64,000 nt of DNA from Adineta steineri. Taxonomy: Eukaryota > Rotifera > Eurotatoria > Adinetida > Adinetidae. Shown here one piece after another: positions 49,672 through 62,936 of this stretch. The notes under the pieces are model-generated. The model was given only the letters and a program-made list of their open reading frames with translations, searched no databases and was not told the origin of the DNA. Location of the stretch: assembly GCA_905250115.1 (NCBI GenBank), contig CAJNOI010000038.1:62001-126000 (forward strand), in the 5' to 3' direction. A program made the position numbers and the translations under genes. Position 1 is the first letter of the stretch. Each line of letters begins with the position of its first letter.

Positions 49672-50403
49672 ATGAGCACCACCATCGATACGTTCATTTA
49701 TCTCAAAAGAGATATTGAACAATCATTTCAACGTGTTCAAGCCATCTCGAATTCTTCTCAATATGATCAACAAGAACTTGATCAACTATTTAATCATATC
49801 TCTTGTACTCTTGATGATTTACAAAAAATAAATCAATCTGTAAATATTCCATTAGCTGATCTATCGGAAAATGAGAATGATTCTGATGGAGAAAATACAG
49901 AATTTATTTCACCAAAACGTTTCACTGTTAGTTATTCCAAAGATTCAAATATAAATAATGGCACAACATATGAAGAACGTGAAGATTTTATTCGTCGTAT
50001 GAAAACAGAATTAACTTATTATAAAAGTAAAATTCAACCAATAAAAAAAGAAAATCAAATGGAAATAATTCGTCTTGATCAAGCACCAGAAGAAGAAGAA
50101 GACGATGGACATGAAGATCACATTATTCGTAAACAAGATAAACAACTTGAAGATATGCATCATTCGATAGTATCATTAAAAAATTTAACAAAAAATATTA
50201 ATTTTGAAATTAATGATCATATCAATATTTTGGATACTCTTGAAACAGATATGGTTAATAGTCATAATCATATAGAAAATTTAACAAATCGAACAAAAAA
50301 TTTCATACGAACGTCAGCTGGTGGTGTGGGTGGACATACATGTTTATTTGCTGTTGCTATTGGTCTTTTTTTCTTGATTATTATTTTGATTCTTTTTTTC
50401 TAA
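49672..50403 (+). CDS. syntaxin-6-like Qc-SNARE (right copy)
   Basis: 243 residues, one shorter than the left copy in the acidic run, with about seven substitutions (for example IPLADL for IPLPDL, QPIKK for QPTKK, KQDKQL for KQDQQL). The SNARE helix keeps the unusual His in the zero-layer position (INDHINIL) and the C-terminal anchor is intact. It begins 123 bp after the UBA3 stop. The spacer holds two CTAAC branch-like motifs and TCTATTCTAG, 11 bp before the ATG, the best trans-splice acceptor in the window. Confidence 0.82.
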   Translation: MSTTIDTFIYLKRDIEQSFQRVQAISNSSQYDQQELDQLFNHISCTLDDLQKINQSVNIPLADLSENENDSDGENTEFISPKRFTVSYSKDSNINNGTTYEEREDFIRRMKTELTYYKSKIQPIKKENQMEIIRLDQAPEEEEDDGHEDHIIRKQDKQLEDMHHSIVSLKNLTKNINFEINDHINILDTLETDMVNSHNHIENLTNRTKNFIRTSAGGVGGHTCLFAVAIGLFFLIIILILFF

Positions 50404-50481
50404 TATATAATCTATTGTTGTTTTATGTCTTGGAGTATTTAATACGTATTATTTATTTTTCAGATAGAAAAAAAACCCAAA

Positions 50482-52318
<1,837 letters not shown>

Positions 52319-52678
52319 TGAAACTGTTTTCTGTTTGACTTCTGTCAGATAATTCGTTTTTTTATTTCCGGTGACTTTATTATTATTCCTATGCTCTCTT
52401 TTTTTTATTATAAACACTTTTAACGATAAAACACGAACAAGATATTTTATTTTCATTCATTCTTTATTGAAAAGTTCTTTTTTTTTAAAAGGAAATGATT
52501 ATTCGTGGAAATTTCGTAAAAAAAAAATGAAAAATCTTTAAATACATTTATTAGAAAAGTGTTGAGTAAATTAAAGTCTATCAACATATGATATTGTAAG
52601 CAAATGAATCAAATTCTTTTTATTTTTAAATGGAACTATACTAAATTCGTTTTTTGAAATATTTAGAATTGTTATTCA
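52319..52678. other. convergent 3' spacer (right arm)
   Basis: AT-rich 3' region between TGS1 and the FABP-like gene, homologous to 5117-5500. No further gene is seen. Confidence 0.45.
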
Positions 52679-53264
52679 CTATTTACTGGCACGCTTGTAT
52701 AATTCAGTAGCTTTGACATTGCCACATTCCATAGTCTATTAATAGAATAAATATATTTCATTTTGATAATAAAATAACTTACGACTTGTAATTGATCTTG
52801 ATTATCAACCCATCGTTGTACAGATAATTGTTTTCCACTTTTGCTGTAGTGAATTGTTTGGGTCCATTTTCCATTTTCAAATCGAACGGTTGACTAAAAT
52901 TTTGTAAAATAAATGTAAAATATTCAAGAAATAATTTATTTAACTGTATATGGTTCTCCATCATGTGACACATCTGTAAATTCTACACCAGGTATAAATT
53001 CTATTGCTGTTGTTTTTAAAGTCGTTTCTGATCTAAATGACCATTTTCCATCTTTTTCTGCAATGACAACACGAGGTTTAACAGTTTTTGCAAGTGTACG
53101 TAATACTTTATTGATACCCATTTCTTTTAGAAAGGCATCAAAATTTTCATTACTAACCTAAAATAGAAAAAGTTTTCGAATATTAATAAAAGAAAAAATT
53201 GTTAATTACATACATAATTCCATGTACCTTTGAGAGCCTCGATATTGGTATTATTATTTGCCAT
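52679..53264 (-). CDS. fatty-acid-binding-protein-like (right copy)
   Basis: Four exons mirror the left copy and give 143 residues with the FABP signature (GTWNYVSNENFDAFLKEMG). The weak GTTAAA donor of intron 2 is retained. About eight residues differ from the left copy, several clustered in exon 3 (KWTQTIHYSKSGKQLS versus KWVQTNHYNKSGKQIS), lining the barrel region, so ligand preference could differ. EKDGKW here has the family-typical Gly where the left copy has Arg. Confidence 0.88.
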
Positions 53265-54494
53265 TTATTTTTGTCAGTATGTATGTATATGTTAAGAAAT
53301 ATTTATACTAGTCTAGTGTACAATACAAGTACGTACTACGAGTTCGAAGGTTATACAAATGAGACGAGAAAAATCAAACATTATCTTTGTTTTTATTCGC
53401 ATCATTGCATAACGAGGTATCATTTGATGTATTTATTTTGTCTACAACGTATTTTTTCAGGTAAACAAAATATTTGAAAGAAAAATATCGTTAGGAATAT
53501 AAATATTGATTGTACAAAAATATCTAAATCTACATATATAGTCTTCAATGTTGTTGATTTAGTTTTCAAATTGATAAAAGGAATTAGAAAGGACAACAAT
53601 AATAAGAAGTCGACATTTTGAGTAGATAGATGTGGGTGTGGGTGAGAAAAATAAAATACATTCAAACCGACATCCTCAAGATGCTACAATAAGCAAAACT
53701 CGTGGGAATCATAGTCATAGACAACGAAACGAAAGTGATAACAGCCTTTCAGATTGATAAATGTACCAGACATTATGAAAAGTTTAATTTATAAAGTTGT
53801 AGTTTAATCAAGAAAGAAAATCTCTTTTTATTTTCAATTAAGTGATTTTTATAAGACATACACTACCATTGTTGAATAAATAATCAAGGAAAATTATGTT
53901 GCCATTGATTCTTTTTGTAAGTAATGTAATTTCGAAATTACATTGAATTCGTTCTCAGCAGTTTATCCAATTTTTTTTATTTCGAACTGTTCGATCTGGT
54001 CTCTTATCATCAAATAATTTACTGTATATTGACTCGTGAACAAAGGATTCAAATGACTGAGATGATCAGAATCCACTTAGATCAATTTTTTTTAGAAAGA
54101 TTTTTTGATTGAAAACGAACAACCATCAAAGAAAATCGATGAAGTTATTATGCAGTTATTTGAATTAAACATATCATTGCGAATAAAAGGACAAATACCG
54201 AAAACTAATCAGCGATCTATCCATAAGGATGGTTGGGGATGTGGGTACATGAAACAGAACCTTAACCGATACCCACATCCACACTGTGAAGTACATAGAG
54301 CAAGCCATTTTTTTTTGGTTTTTTCCACAACAGTAAAAGTAATAAGCAAGAAGACATGTTTGATTTTTTTTGTCGAGAGTGAATACAAATGCAGAAAGAA
54401 AGCTATTCGATAAGATAAGCATATGATATATACGTGCTTTTTCTTGGTTAAAATCAAAACAAATAGAAAAATTATTTTCAACAACTCTGTGCAA
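53265..54494. other. right-arm edge and start of accessory flank
   Basis: 53265-53694 is the 5' region of the FABP-like gene, homologous to the left arm up to the hairpin at 53627-53692. Beyond 53694 the sequence is unrelated to the left flank. A strong hairpin lies at about 54230-54284: GGATGTGGGTA and TACCCACATCC are perfect complements around a ~24-bp loop. No gene is supported. Confidence 0.45.
53627..53692. repeat. GT-rich hairpin at outer edge of right arm
   Basis: GATGTGGGTGTGGGTGAG is followed by an AT loop and CCGACATCCTC. It aligns, reversed, with 4114-4163. The two copies have kept different arms of the hairpin in good shape. Confidence 0.6.
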
Positions 54495-55133
54495 AATGAA
54501 CACTCGTCATCTATCCGAAGATAAGTCTCAATTAAATGATGACAATCTATGAGTATTTAGTCTTCTTTGGATCGATACTGGAATTGATAATGGTATAGAT
54601 GACAAACTACGACATAAGCTCAGGCCTTTTATCAATTATTTCAAGAAATTCAAAAATGTTAATGTATGTCAGCAGTACATCGAACAAAACTTGAAAGAAG
54701 ATCGAATAGTTCTCATTGTTAGTGGTCGATTTGGAAGTGAATCTGTATCCGGAATCCATGAACTACGACAGGTTTCATCAAACTATGTCCTGTATGGATA
54801 AGAAGGCGAATGAACTATGAGCGTGTGATCATTCCAAAATATTAACTTTCTGGAAGTAAAACTCTATTTCTTCATTGCATAAGTTTTCTTTACTAGATTA
54901 GAGCAGTTATTATAAATGAAAATGAACTGGTTAAAAAAATAGTAACTGATTATAAAATTAAAATTAAAATAGAACAACTTTTATCAATCAGTATTTATAC
55001 TAATAAGACGAATGACAATGTCATAAAAACACAAATTAACGATAATTTCATTTATTTTCAGTTACTTATTGAATGTTTTATTAGAATGAAATTTAATGGA
55101 AACGATCAAAATGAATTGATTTCAATGTTAAAA
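54495..55133 (+). pseudogene. decayed ADP-ribosyltransferase-family relative
   Basis: Segments match the N-terminal region of the intact gene at 59821-61372: VFSLLWIDTG, FINYFKKFKNVNVCQQYIEQ, DRIVLIVSGRFGSE and, further on, LLIECFIRMKFNGNDQNELI. It is clearly broken in several places and covers only about the first 40 percent of the family protein. The match stops abruptly where the GT-rich hairpin at 55134 begins. Confidence 0.7.
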
Positions 55134-55208
55134 AGGTGTGGGTGTGGGTGTGATTGTAAATGTTATCTTTAGATCAACAAGGGACATACATACACACACC
55201 CACACCCA
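55134..55208. repeat. GT-rich telomere-like hairpin at a gene breakpoint
   Basis: GGTGTGGGTGTGGGTGTG, a run of two to three TGTGGG units, then a ~35-bp loop, then CACACACCCACACCC. The order is G-rich then C-rich, and it directly follows the end of the decayed gene fragment. Confidence 0.8.
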
Positions 55209-57669
55209 ATTTTCTTTCTCTTTATTTTGTCTTACTGGATAAGTCATTCATCGTGCACAACAGCTGCTCTTGGTTCTGACCTAATTCTCTTAGTCTGCGA
55301 GAATAACTATAATTAACAGAAGAACAGGAAGAGAAATCGATCAACATGCAAACAATTCAGTGCTTTTAACTATAAAAAAAATATTTGAATTGCGCCTAAT
55401 CAAAATTCAAATTTCAATTTTGACTGGATTTGAATTTTGCCTACATCATATATATATATATAAATATATATATCATGAAAAGCACAACGGAAAGAGTAAT
55501 AAAAAAACGCAATAATAAAGAAAATATAACTACGTAATACTTAGTAGAAAAAATTAAAATGACGCAACAAAGAAAGGTAATCGTGTTCTCATGATGATCA
55601 ATCGTAAAATACCTATCAAATAGGAAAGAAAGAAAGAAAGAAAAGATATGTATGCGTACGACTAGTAGGATAATGCATGAGATAGAAAAGAAAAGAAAGA
55701 AGAAAACAAATATATATATATAGTAAATACTAGTTAGCGTCATAAAGTAACAAAAGTTGACGCTAACAGCATCAGACAGTTACTCGGTTCCTTCTCATCA
55801 ACATGATTCTACACTGTGTATGCGACGCAATAAGTTTCAAATTAACGTGCTTCTTTAATTTTTTGCAAGCATTGTTATTCAGTCTGATGATGTTTAAATT
55901 TTCTTGAGTCATCATGATCAACTGCATCGACTTCGCGAACTATTTTACTAGGGAAGAAGGAGTTCGCTACTCATATAGGACATTTGCTCTATTGTTTTCA
56001 GCAAACAACTAATTTATACTAATTCAAAATCCCATCGACGGAGGCTTTTGACTTAAGATCACATTCAATTTAAAAAAACGCATTTCTCAGTAGTAGTTGT
56101 TAGTACTTGTGACGACACAGTAGTTTCTCTGGTTCCATTTTTTGTATCGTTCTATTGTTTTCTCTCTGTATCTTTTGATTCCCCTCTCCTGTTTCTTTCT
56201 TTCCTCTTCATCGGATGCCCGTACATAAAAACGTGTGTTGTATGTAAAAACGTTGCGATTGTCGACATAAAAGAGCCGAATAAAGCATAACAGTATCTTC
56301 GCTAGCTTCTCTTGTATCAAGAGCGTCACAGTACTGAAAGATATGGAAAGAGAAGTACAAAAATTACACTACAGAGTTTGTTCTCTTACATTCTAGATAA
56401 AGTAATAGATAAAAACAAATGTATTCCGAGGATATTCTTTCTAAAACTACTTGTTGATACTATCTGTCGACACGACATAGCACGCTATACTCTTCTTCGT
56501 AGTTTGGATATTTAGCACAGACCTTCATATCCGTTTCTGTCTATGTATCGCTTAGCTCGATTTTTATTCTTTAAAGATTTCTGTTAGAACCAAGTGTTTG
56601 AAAAATAGAATTTCGACATCGATCAACTTTTGGAGAAGAGCATACTATGTCCGATCGTATTGCGGCAATCTACATCAGGGAATCAAAACGTTTCCAGGGC
56701 GACTTTCGTTTTTTGCTCCTATATACTAGAAGAACAGCAACACTTATCTATTGATTTATCAAATTGAACATTTCTTGTTTTGTTCGTTTTAAATGTATAT
56801 TTTCATATAGGTAAACTATGCATTCAGTGTCGACAATTCTCGAAGTTCAAGTTTGATCTTGCTGCACCGTATATTCAGACAATATTGTATAAAGCAATAG
56901 ATGGCGAACAAGTGTCATGCGGTGCAATAATTGAACCAATGTAGTGCTCTAAACAGGAGATGATATGTCATTCGAAGGTGATCCAAAAGTAGATCGATCA
57001 ATAACGCAAGTTATGTTTAGTTGTTTATGCTTTAATTATAGGAAATATACATTAGTACTGAGAATATCTCATTTAGGAAGGCTGAGCGATGTCTTCAAAA
57101 AATCGAGAATTTATTCCACTTCCAGTAACAATGGTTGATACCCTACAAAGTCATGAAAGAATCTTTCTTTAGAAGGCACCACATGTGAATGCAAACGTCT
57201 AGTTCAGTAGCAGTACTTCTTCAATTTCACTCTTCTTAAGCAGAAATCAAAAAGACCTAGAACGATATCATCACTTTCTTGTCACTTCGAAGAGAAATTC
57301 AAGTGGTGATGGAGATGCAGCAGTAGAAATATAAAATATTTAAGCGGAGACGCTTCATCGATTTCGCCATACACAAAAAACAGTAAAAACGACGTAGAAA
57401 GAGACAGCGCTATATTTCTCTTTCGTCTGAGATTTAGAGACAACAAAAATTCGGCCATAATTTACACATATACATGTATGTATATTTTTGGCATGCGTTC
57501 CGTTCATTTCTCCTTGATATATATAACTTATGTAGGGCGAAGCATTTCTCTATCGACTACTCCGTTTGTCAATTGTTGGATCTCATAGAAACGCTTATCC
57601 TACTGGATGCTGAGTGTAGAACGATATCCAGAAAACTCTATAAAATACATTATGACAGTTAGTTGGAGC
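55209..57669. other. gene-poor accessory DNA
   Basis: No supported gene. There is a TA-rich run near 55448-55474, a GAAA microsatellite near 55624-55645, and short frames that could be exon scraps (about 56818-56944, CIQCRQFSKFKFDLAAPYIQ; and 57089-57139, KAERCLQKIENLF), none strong enough to call. Composition is less AT-rich than in the gene-dense spacer. Confidence 0.4.
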
Positions 57670-57722
57670 ATTTGAGGATGTAGGTGTAGTAAATGAGTGA
57701 CATCAATACCCACACCCTCAAG
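57670..57722. repeat. GT-rich hairpin
   Basis: TTGAGGATGTAGGTGTAG faces ACCCACACCCTCAAG. The ends CTTGAGGRTGT are shared with the copy at the right arm edge, so the family may have defined termini. Confidence 0.65.
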
Positions 57723-58112
57723 AGGAAGAATCAAAAGAAAAAGAAGAAATAATATTGTTGAGATTCTTTGGGGGCGAAGTTTAAATTTATCTATTGTTGG
57801 TGACTATGATAGAAATAAATTAAAATGTCAAATGTATTCTTATAATTTTTGTTTTAATATTTGAATTTGTTCGATTGTTGTTCTTTCTAAAAAAGAGTAA
57901 ATCATCAATGAAAACATAAAGAAACATGATCTTTTATTAAAACAAACATAGTTTATATTTAGTTCTCTATTGACTAATTATTTCGTTGTATCATACCACA
58001 TGATATATGAATAATTCATCCAAAAGTGATTCCTTCTAGGATGTGCCGAGACCGAGAAGATCGGTATCGATACATGCATAATTCCTTCCCTTTAGACTAA
58101 TTTAGTTTTCAT

Positions 58113-58346
58113 TCAACTTGAATTACTTATTCTCGGTTGATTTTGTTGTTTTATTCTTCGTATAAAATTAACTAATAATGGTACAATGACTCTTAATCTT
58201 GTTACTAATCCATCGAATAATGCAATTATTTTTGTAATTGTATAAATAATTTCATTTTTTAATTCATAACTATATGTATATTGTGATGATTGATACTCAG
58301 AATAATATTGATTGATTTCATTCTTGAATTGTTGAATTTGGATCAT
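58113..58346 (-). CDS. possible small protein with one hydrophobic segment
   Basis: A 77-residue frame: polar, Gln/Tyr-rich N-terminal half (QFKNEINQYYSEYQSSQYTY), then a likely membrane or amphipathic helix (IIALFDGLVTRLRVIVPLLV) and a basic tail. I recognise no family. The amino-acid make-up is more protein-like than other frames nearby, but there is no splice or homology support, and it lies in gene-poor accessory DNA. Confidence 0.3.
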   Translation of the reverse strand: MIQIQQFKNEINQYYSEYQSSQYTYSYELKNEIIYTITKIIALFDGLVTRLRVIVPLLVNFIRRIKQQNQPRISNSS

Positions 58347-58619
58347 ATTGACTTGATAAGGGTGGATTAAATGTATTGATTTTCATTGACGAAGAAAATG
58401 TGAATTAAGATTGATTATTAGAAAAAGTGAAGGTAGATCTTGAAATATTGATAAAACTTATCAGTCCAACATCATCTCGATGTAAAGCACCGTGCTGACG
58501 AGAATAATAAACATAAAGAATTAATCCGATCTTGAGTAATAAGAATACACTTGAATATACTTCATGAACTTGATTTTGAATGTTAAGAAATCTTTTATAA
58601 TTAATTTATGTATTTTTAG

Positions 58620-58819
58620 ATGTTGTCAAGAAAACCGGAAAAGAAAAATCCGGAATAGAAAATCCGGATAAACAAAATCCGGAAAAAATAAATCCGGGAA
58701 AAGAAAATCCAGAAGAGAAAAAAAGGGAAAAATTTACTTGTAGTTTATTAGTCATAAAAGACGCAACAAGTAAAAGGTATAGACATATTAAAGAGAACTT
58801 GATAAGCTCATGTCTTTGA
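58620..58819 (+). other. 15-bp minisatellite in an open frame
   Basis: After a TTTTTAG splice-like site the frame is open for 65 codons to a TGA at 58817. The first part (58629-58720) is about six 15-bp units of the type GGAAAAGAAAATCC, so it reads as five-residue repeats (ENPDK, QNPEK, INPGK, ENPEE). The rest (FTCSLLVIKDATSKRYRHIK) is non-repetitive. It may be a last exon of an unknown or decayed gene; no start exon was identified. Confidence 0.45.
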
Positions 58820-58879
58820 AGTCGTCAGCAGTGAGAGTCTATCAAGACGCTCGATACAATCGATGTCGTCATTATAGCA

Positions 58880-58990
58880 GTGGGTGTTCAGGTTGTGGAT
58901 CTGGATGGATGTGAGTTGGTGGGTGAGAATGAGTGTAGGTGTGGATGTATAGGTATGGACTCCTATTCTTCCACATGAACACCCACACCC
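58880..58990. repeat. long GT-rich hairpin
   Basis: GTGGGTGTTCAGGTTGTGG is matched by CCACATGAACACCCAC about 90 bp later, with further GGTGGGTGAG and GGTGTGGATG blocks between. It is the longest member of the hairpin family here. Confidence 0.65.
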
Positions 58991-59103
58991 TTTCGCTCGT
59001 ATAGTATCGGGGGAAATCATGAACCAAATATCATGTAAACAAACAAGTAAACCCATAGTTAATTTCAGGACTAAGACGCTGACTACAGTTAGAAATGCAT
59101 CAG

Positions 59104-59657
59104 TTGCAATTCTAGGATTGAAATTGCTCAGAATTGGTGAAGAATTGCATTAACTGGAATTAGTTGAAATTGACATGGAATGGACTCAAAATGATTAGAA
59201 ATCGTAGGAACTATCATGCCATTGGCTGAAACTCATCGAAACTAAGACTAGATTGGTACGAATTGCTATAAATTACAGAAAATGGATCTGATTCAGCAAG
59301 TATTTGTAAAAGATTTTTCTATAATTGGTTTAGAATAGGAATAAACTTTTGTTATTTCTATTTGAATGTATTCTAATTTTTATTAGTTACAGTGATGAAG
59401 AAAAGACACTGGTTATTCAGTTTGTGTAAGTTCTGATCAATTCTAAGTCAATTATAGAAAAATTTTCACAAATACTAGCTGCATCCGATCAGTTTCCAGT
59501 AATTTATAGTGATCCGTACTAATCTAGTTTTAGTTTCGATCAGTTTCTGCCAATGACATGATACTTCCTACGATTTCTGGTCATTTTGAGTCAACTTCAT
59601 GTCAATTTCAACTAATTCCAGTTCCAATTCTAACCAATTCCAACCAGCTCTAGAATT
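59104..59657. repeat. ~0.55 kb foldback with ~220-bp arms
   Basis: The left arm (59104-59336) and right arm (about 59436-59657) are inverted copies at roughly 80 percent identity by eye. For example AACTGGAATTAGTTGAAATT (59153 on) pairs with AATTTCAACTAATTCCAGTT (59605 on), and GAAATCGTAGGAACTATCAT pairs with ATGATACTTCCTACGATTTC. The spacer is about 100 bp. It has no coding frame. It may be a foldback MITE or an old inverted duplication, and lies 160 bp upstream of the intact ADP-ribosyltransferase-family gene. Confidence 0.82.
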
Positions 59658-59820
59658 GGAACCGAACAGAATTGGAATTGGTGTATGCCTATTAATAATA
59701 ATCGAGAAAATGTCACCTTCTTTTTTAGACTGTAAACAACACCGAATTTATTCGATAATTATATATAGATTAAACACATAATTTTTGAGAACTATACTAT
59801 TTTTGATTTCTTAAATTAAC

Positions 59821-61372
59821 ATGGCCACTGCTGTTCTACCAAATGATAATTTTTATCCAAATACCGATGATAAGTCTCTGGAAATATTCTCACTTATATG
59901 GCTCGATGAGAATGCAAACGTCAAAGAAACTCGAGGCACCGAACAAAAATTACGTTCTATTATTAATCATATCAAGAAATTTCAAGATGTAAGACAATTT
60001 CAACAATATATCGAACAAAGATCAGAGCGAGATCGATTAGCAATTATTGTTAGTGGTCGATTAGGACGAGAAATAGTACCCCTCTATCATCAACTTCGAC
60101 AAGTTATATCAATTTATGTTTACTGCATGGATAAGGAGAATCATGAACAATGGGCTCTAAAATTTGCAAAGGTAAACCTATGCTAAAAGGTTATTATTTC
60201 ATTTTATTAATTTTTCATAGGTGAAATCTGTTGTTGTCGATCTTGATGAACTTGTCTATCAAATTACAACAGATCATAAAATTCAGAAAAAGATAGAAGA
60301 GCCATTATCAATCAATATTTTCAGTACAAGTGTTGATGCAGGAAAGTCAACAACAGGAGTTAATGGGCAATTTGTTTTTTCTCAAATTCTTTTTGATTGT
60401 CTTCTGCGATTAAAATCAACTGAAATAGACAAAAATGAACTTATTAATCTTTGTGAGAATGAATATGAAGGAAATTATATCGAACTAAACAATCTTCATG
60501 AATTTCAACAACATTATTCACCTGATAAAGTGTTATGGTGGTACACAAAAGAGTCATTCTTCTACAAAATTCTTAATGCAGCTTTACGTACACAAGATAT
60601 TCATAGAATCTTTTTATTTCGTGCATTTATTTATGATATTTATTGTCAATTGTATAAATCTCAATCTAAGCGTCGTTTGCAAGTTTATCGAAGTCAACTA
60701 ATGTCGATCGATGAGTTAGATGGTCTTAAAAATAATATTGGTCAATTCATCTCTATAAATTCAATGTTTTCCACTAGTAAACAACGCACAACAGCTCTCT
60801 TCTATTTGGGTGATATAACTACACAAATTGATTTAGAACGAGTATTATTTGAAATTGATGCTGATCCTAAGATCGTCACTACAAAACCATTTGCTGATAT
60901 TAGTGAACATAGTCATTTTCCAAGTGAATCAGAAGTGCTCTTTATGATTGGTTCCATTTTTCGTCTTGATAATATTAATCTTAATGATGATCAAATATGG
61001 ATCATTAAAATGACTTTATGTAATGATGATGAACATAATTTAAAACAAGTTCTTATGCATATGAAACAACAAATTGAAAATGAGGAAACAAATCTTCGAA
61101 CATTAGGAAAACTATTGTGGAAAACGGGTAAACTGGATTTGGCTGAAAAATATTTTACTCGTTCGTTGAAACAACTTCCATCAAATGATCCATTACATAT
61201 CAGTTTATATGAAGATCTTGGCGAATTGGCATCACAGAGAGGTGATTATGATATGAGTATAAAATGGCGTCAAAAATTACTTACATTCAAAAAGGAAAAC
61301 CCATTAGCAACCAATGTCAGTGTTAATAATACAAAAAATTCCATCGGTAAGTTTATTGAAAAAAATCTCTGA
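59821..61372 (+). CDS. ADP-ribosyltransferase with TPR C-terminus
   Basis: Two exons (59821-60171, 60221-61372) give 500 residues. Residues ~20-117 form an alpha/beta domain (IFSLIWLDENANV, RDRLAIIVSGRLGREIVPLY) that I cannot name. The next ~270 residues match the arginine-type ADP-ribosyltransferase fold with its R-S-E triad: Arg in VYRSQLMS (about 274), STS in SMFSTSK (about 301-303) and ExE in SESEVLF (353-355). The C-terminus holds two TPR-like helical pairs (GKLLWKTGKLDLAEKYFTRS, LGELASQRGDYDMSIKW). Such ART-TPR proteins are strongly expanded in bdelloids. The gene is whole by this model, but a GGTAAGT donor near its end hints at further 3' exons with more TPRs. Confidence 0.85.
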
Positions 61373-62768
61373 TTTCCGAGCGAGTGATCCATATAAAAAT
61401 GAATCTTTCATCGCCGAAAACAATCTCTAAAAATTGAAAAAGATGAAACTCGTTGAGAGAAATAAATATTTCTTTAAAAAAAATGAAGTTTTGTGTTTAT
61501 GAGTTAATTATTTTAGATGACAGAAAACTATTTAGGATTGAAATCAAATCGATACTTTCGATATTGACTAACATCAACTCTATTTATAGTTTATCTCTTC
61601 CTTATATTAGACTGTCACACAGTTTTTACGATCACATTAATATTTAGTTCTTCAATTATCTTTCTAAATTATGACACTTATATGAATAAGGTGAGAGATC
61701 TGTCTATTCAATAGTAAATCGTATAAGAGAGTGTGAATATTGCAACAGTTATTTAATTCAAATGCGAATATAGATGGAGAACTTAGTGATTAGCATCGAT
61801 TTGTAAATATATGAAAAAATTTAAAGTGACACTTTCATATATGTTTAGAAGAAAAGGAAAAGAAAAAGTTTTTCCTTCAATATAATTCATAATTCAAGTT
61901 ATATAGCATGACATGTCTAATTGCATTTCTAATATAAAATGAATGATTTATATCAATTATAATAAAATGTAATAATTAATATTTTTACTGTACATTAAGA
62001 AAAGAATAAAAGTTCTGTTTTTCTTATACTTATCTTTTATGATAAAAATGATGAATATTGACTTCATGCCAGAAGTTCACAAACAGACTAAAACTTGTTT
62101 TTCGTTTGTGAATTTTGCGAAACTTCGTAGCTATGATACTAACTGTTATATTGATGAAAACTGTTTAATGTGTAATATTCAAATATTAACGAACTAAAAT
62201 GGCAAATAAAAAGCTTTGCCAGTCATTTTCATCTGAGGACTGTCAATCAGTCATTTCATCAGTGGTTCGATAAACTTCTTTCCTTACAAAAATCAAGGGG
62301 TGAGGCTATAGCATGACGATTATAAATCGTCATAGTTTTTGAACTATACATAGTTCTCCATTCGAAATAGATTCGCTCAAAAAAAAAGCCAAGAGCATAT
62401 AGAAAGTCACTTTTTGGGAAGTACTGCATAAAAGTGCCTGTCGGCTGTGCTCGTATACTATAGCTTTTAAAACATTATCGAATCTATATCTTATCCTTAT
62501 GACAGTAGGATATGTCACGACCAAAATCTCTCTTTGCTATGAGAAACTTTTTTTCAATCAGTCGCATTTTGTGTCAGCGTCAAGAATCTATACATAAAAC
62601 GCTAAGCCAACATGTGTCGAAATGCGAGAAAGGTAGAACAGATCACGATTCGAATAGTACTGAAATTTATTTTTTCACAACAGCTCATCGACGTTTGCTT
62701 TTGTTCAACTAAGACTACTGACATCACTTATGATAAACGATATTCATGACAGTTTATACTTCTTTCTA
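61373..62768. other. intergenic region, nothing firm
   Basis: AT-rich; no supported gene. A small palindrome ATGACGATTTATAATCGTCAT-type lies near 62312-62333. Possible further exons of the upstream gene were not identified. Confidence 0.4.
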
Positions 62769-62922
62769 GTGAACTACAGAGTCGAAAAAATCGACTCCGA
62801 AATTCGACTTCGACTCCAAAAAACTTTTTTTTTCATTCCGATTCCAACGCCGACTCTGAAATATTTTTTTTTCGTTACCCCGAGTCCGCGGAGTCGGAGT
62901 CCGGAACAACTCCGCAGTTCAC
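62769..62922. mobile_element. TA-flanked MITE with GACTCC repeats
   Basis: 154 bp with inverted ends (GTGAACTACAGAGTCG and CTCCGCAGTTCAC) flanked by TA on both sides, as for Tc1/mariner-type insertions. The interior is dense in GACTCC/GGAGTC motifs that can fold into several hairpins. It sits immediately 5' of the ADP-ribosyltransferase-family sequence that follows. Confidence 0.75.
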
Positions 62923-62936
62923 TATCAAAGAAAATT

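Noticed and set aside
54105-54503. Frames of 90-109 codons on both strands
   Set aside because: They overlap each other and cross the perfect GGATGTGGGTA/TACCCACATCC hairpin; there is no family resemblance.
55441-55743. 100-codon minus-strand frame
   Set aside because: Made of TA and GAAA microsatellite sequence, giving Ile/Phe/Ser runs only.
57474-57662. 62-codon plus-strand frame (CRAKHFSIDYSVCQLLDLIE)
   Set aside because: Protein-like in part but without splice or homology support; left unannotated.
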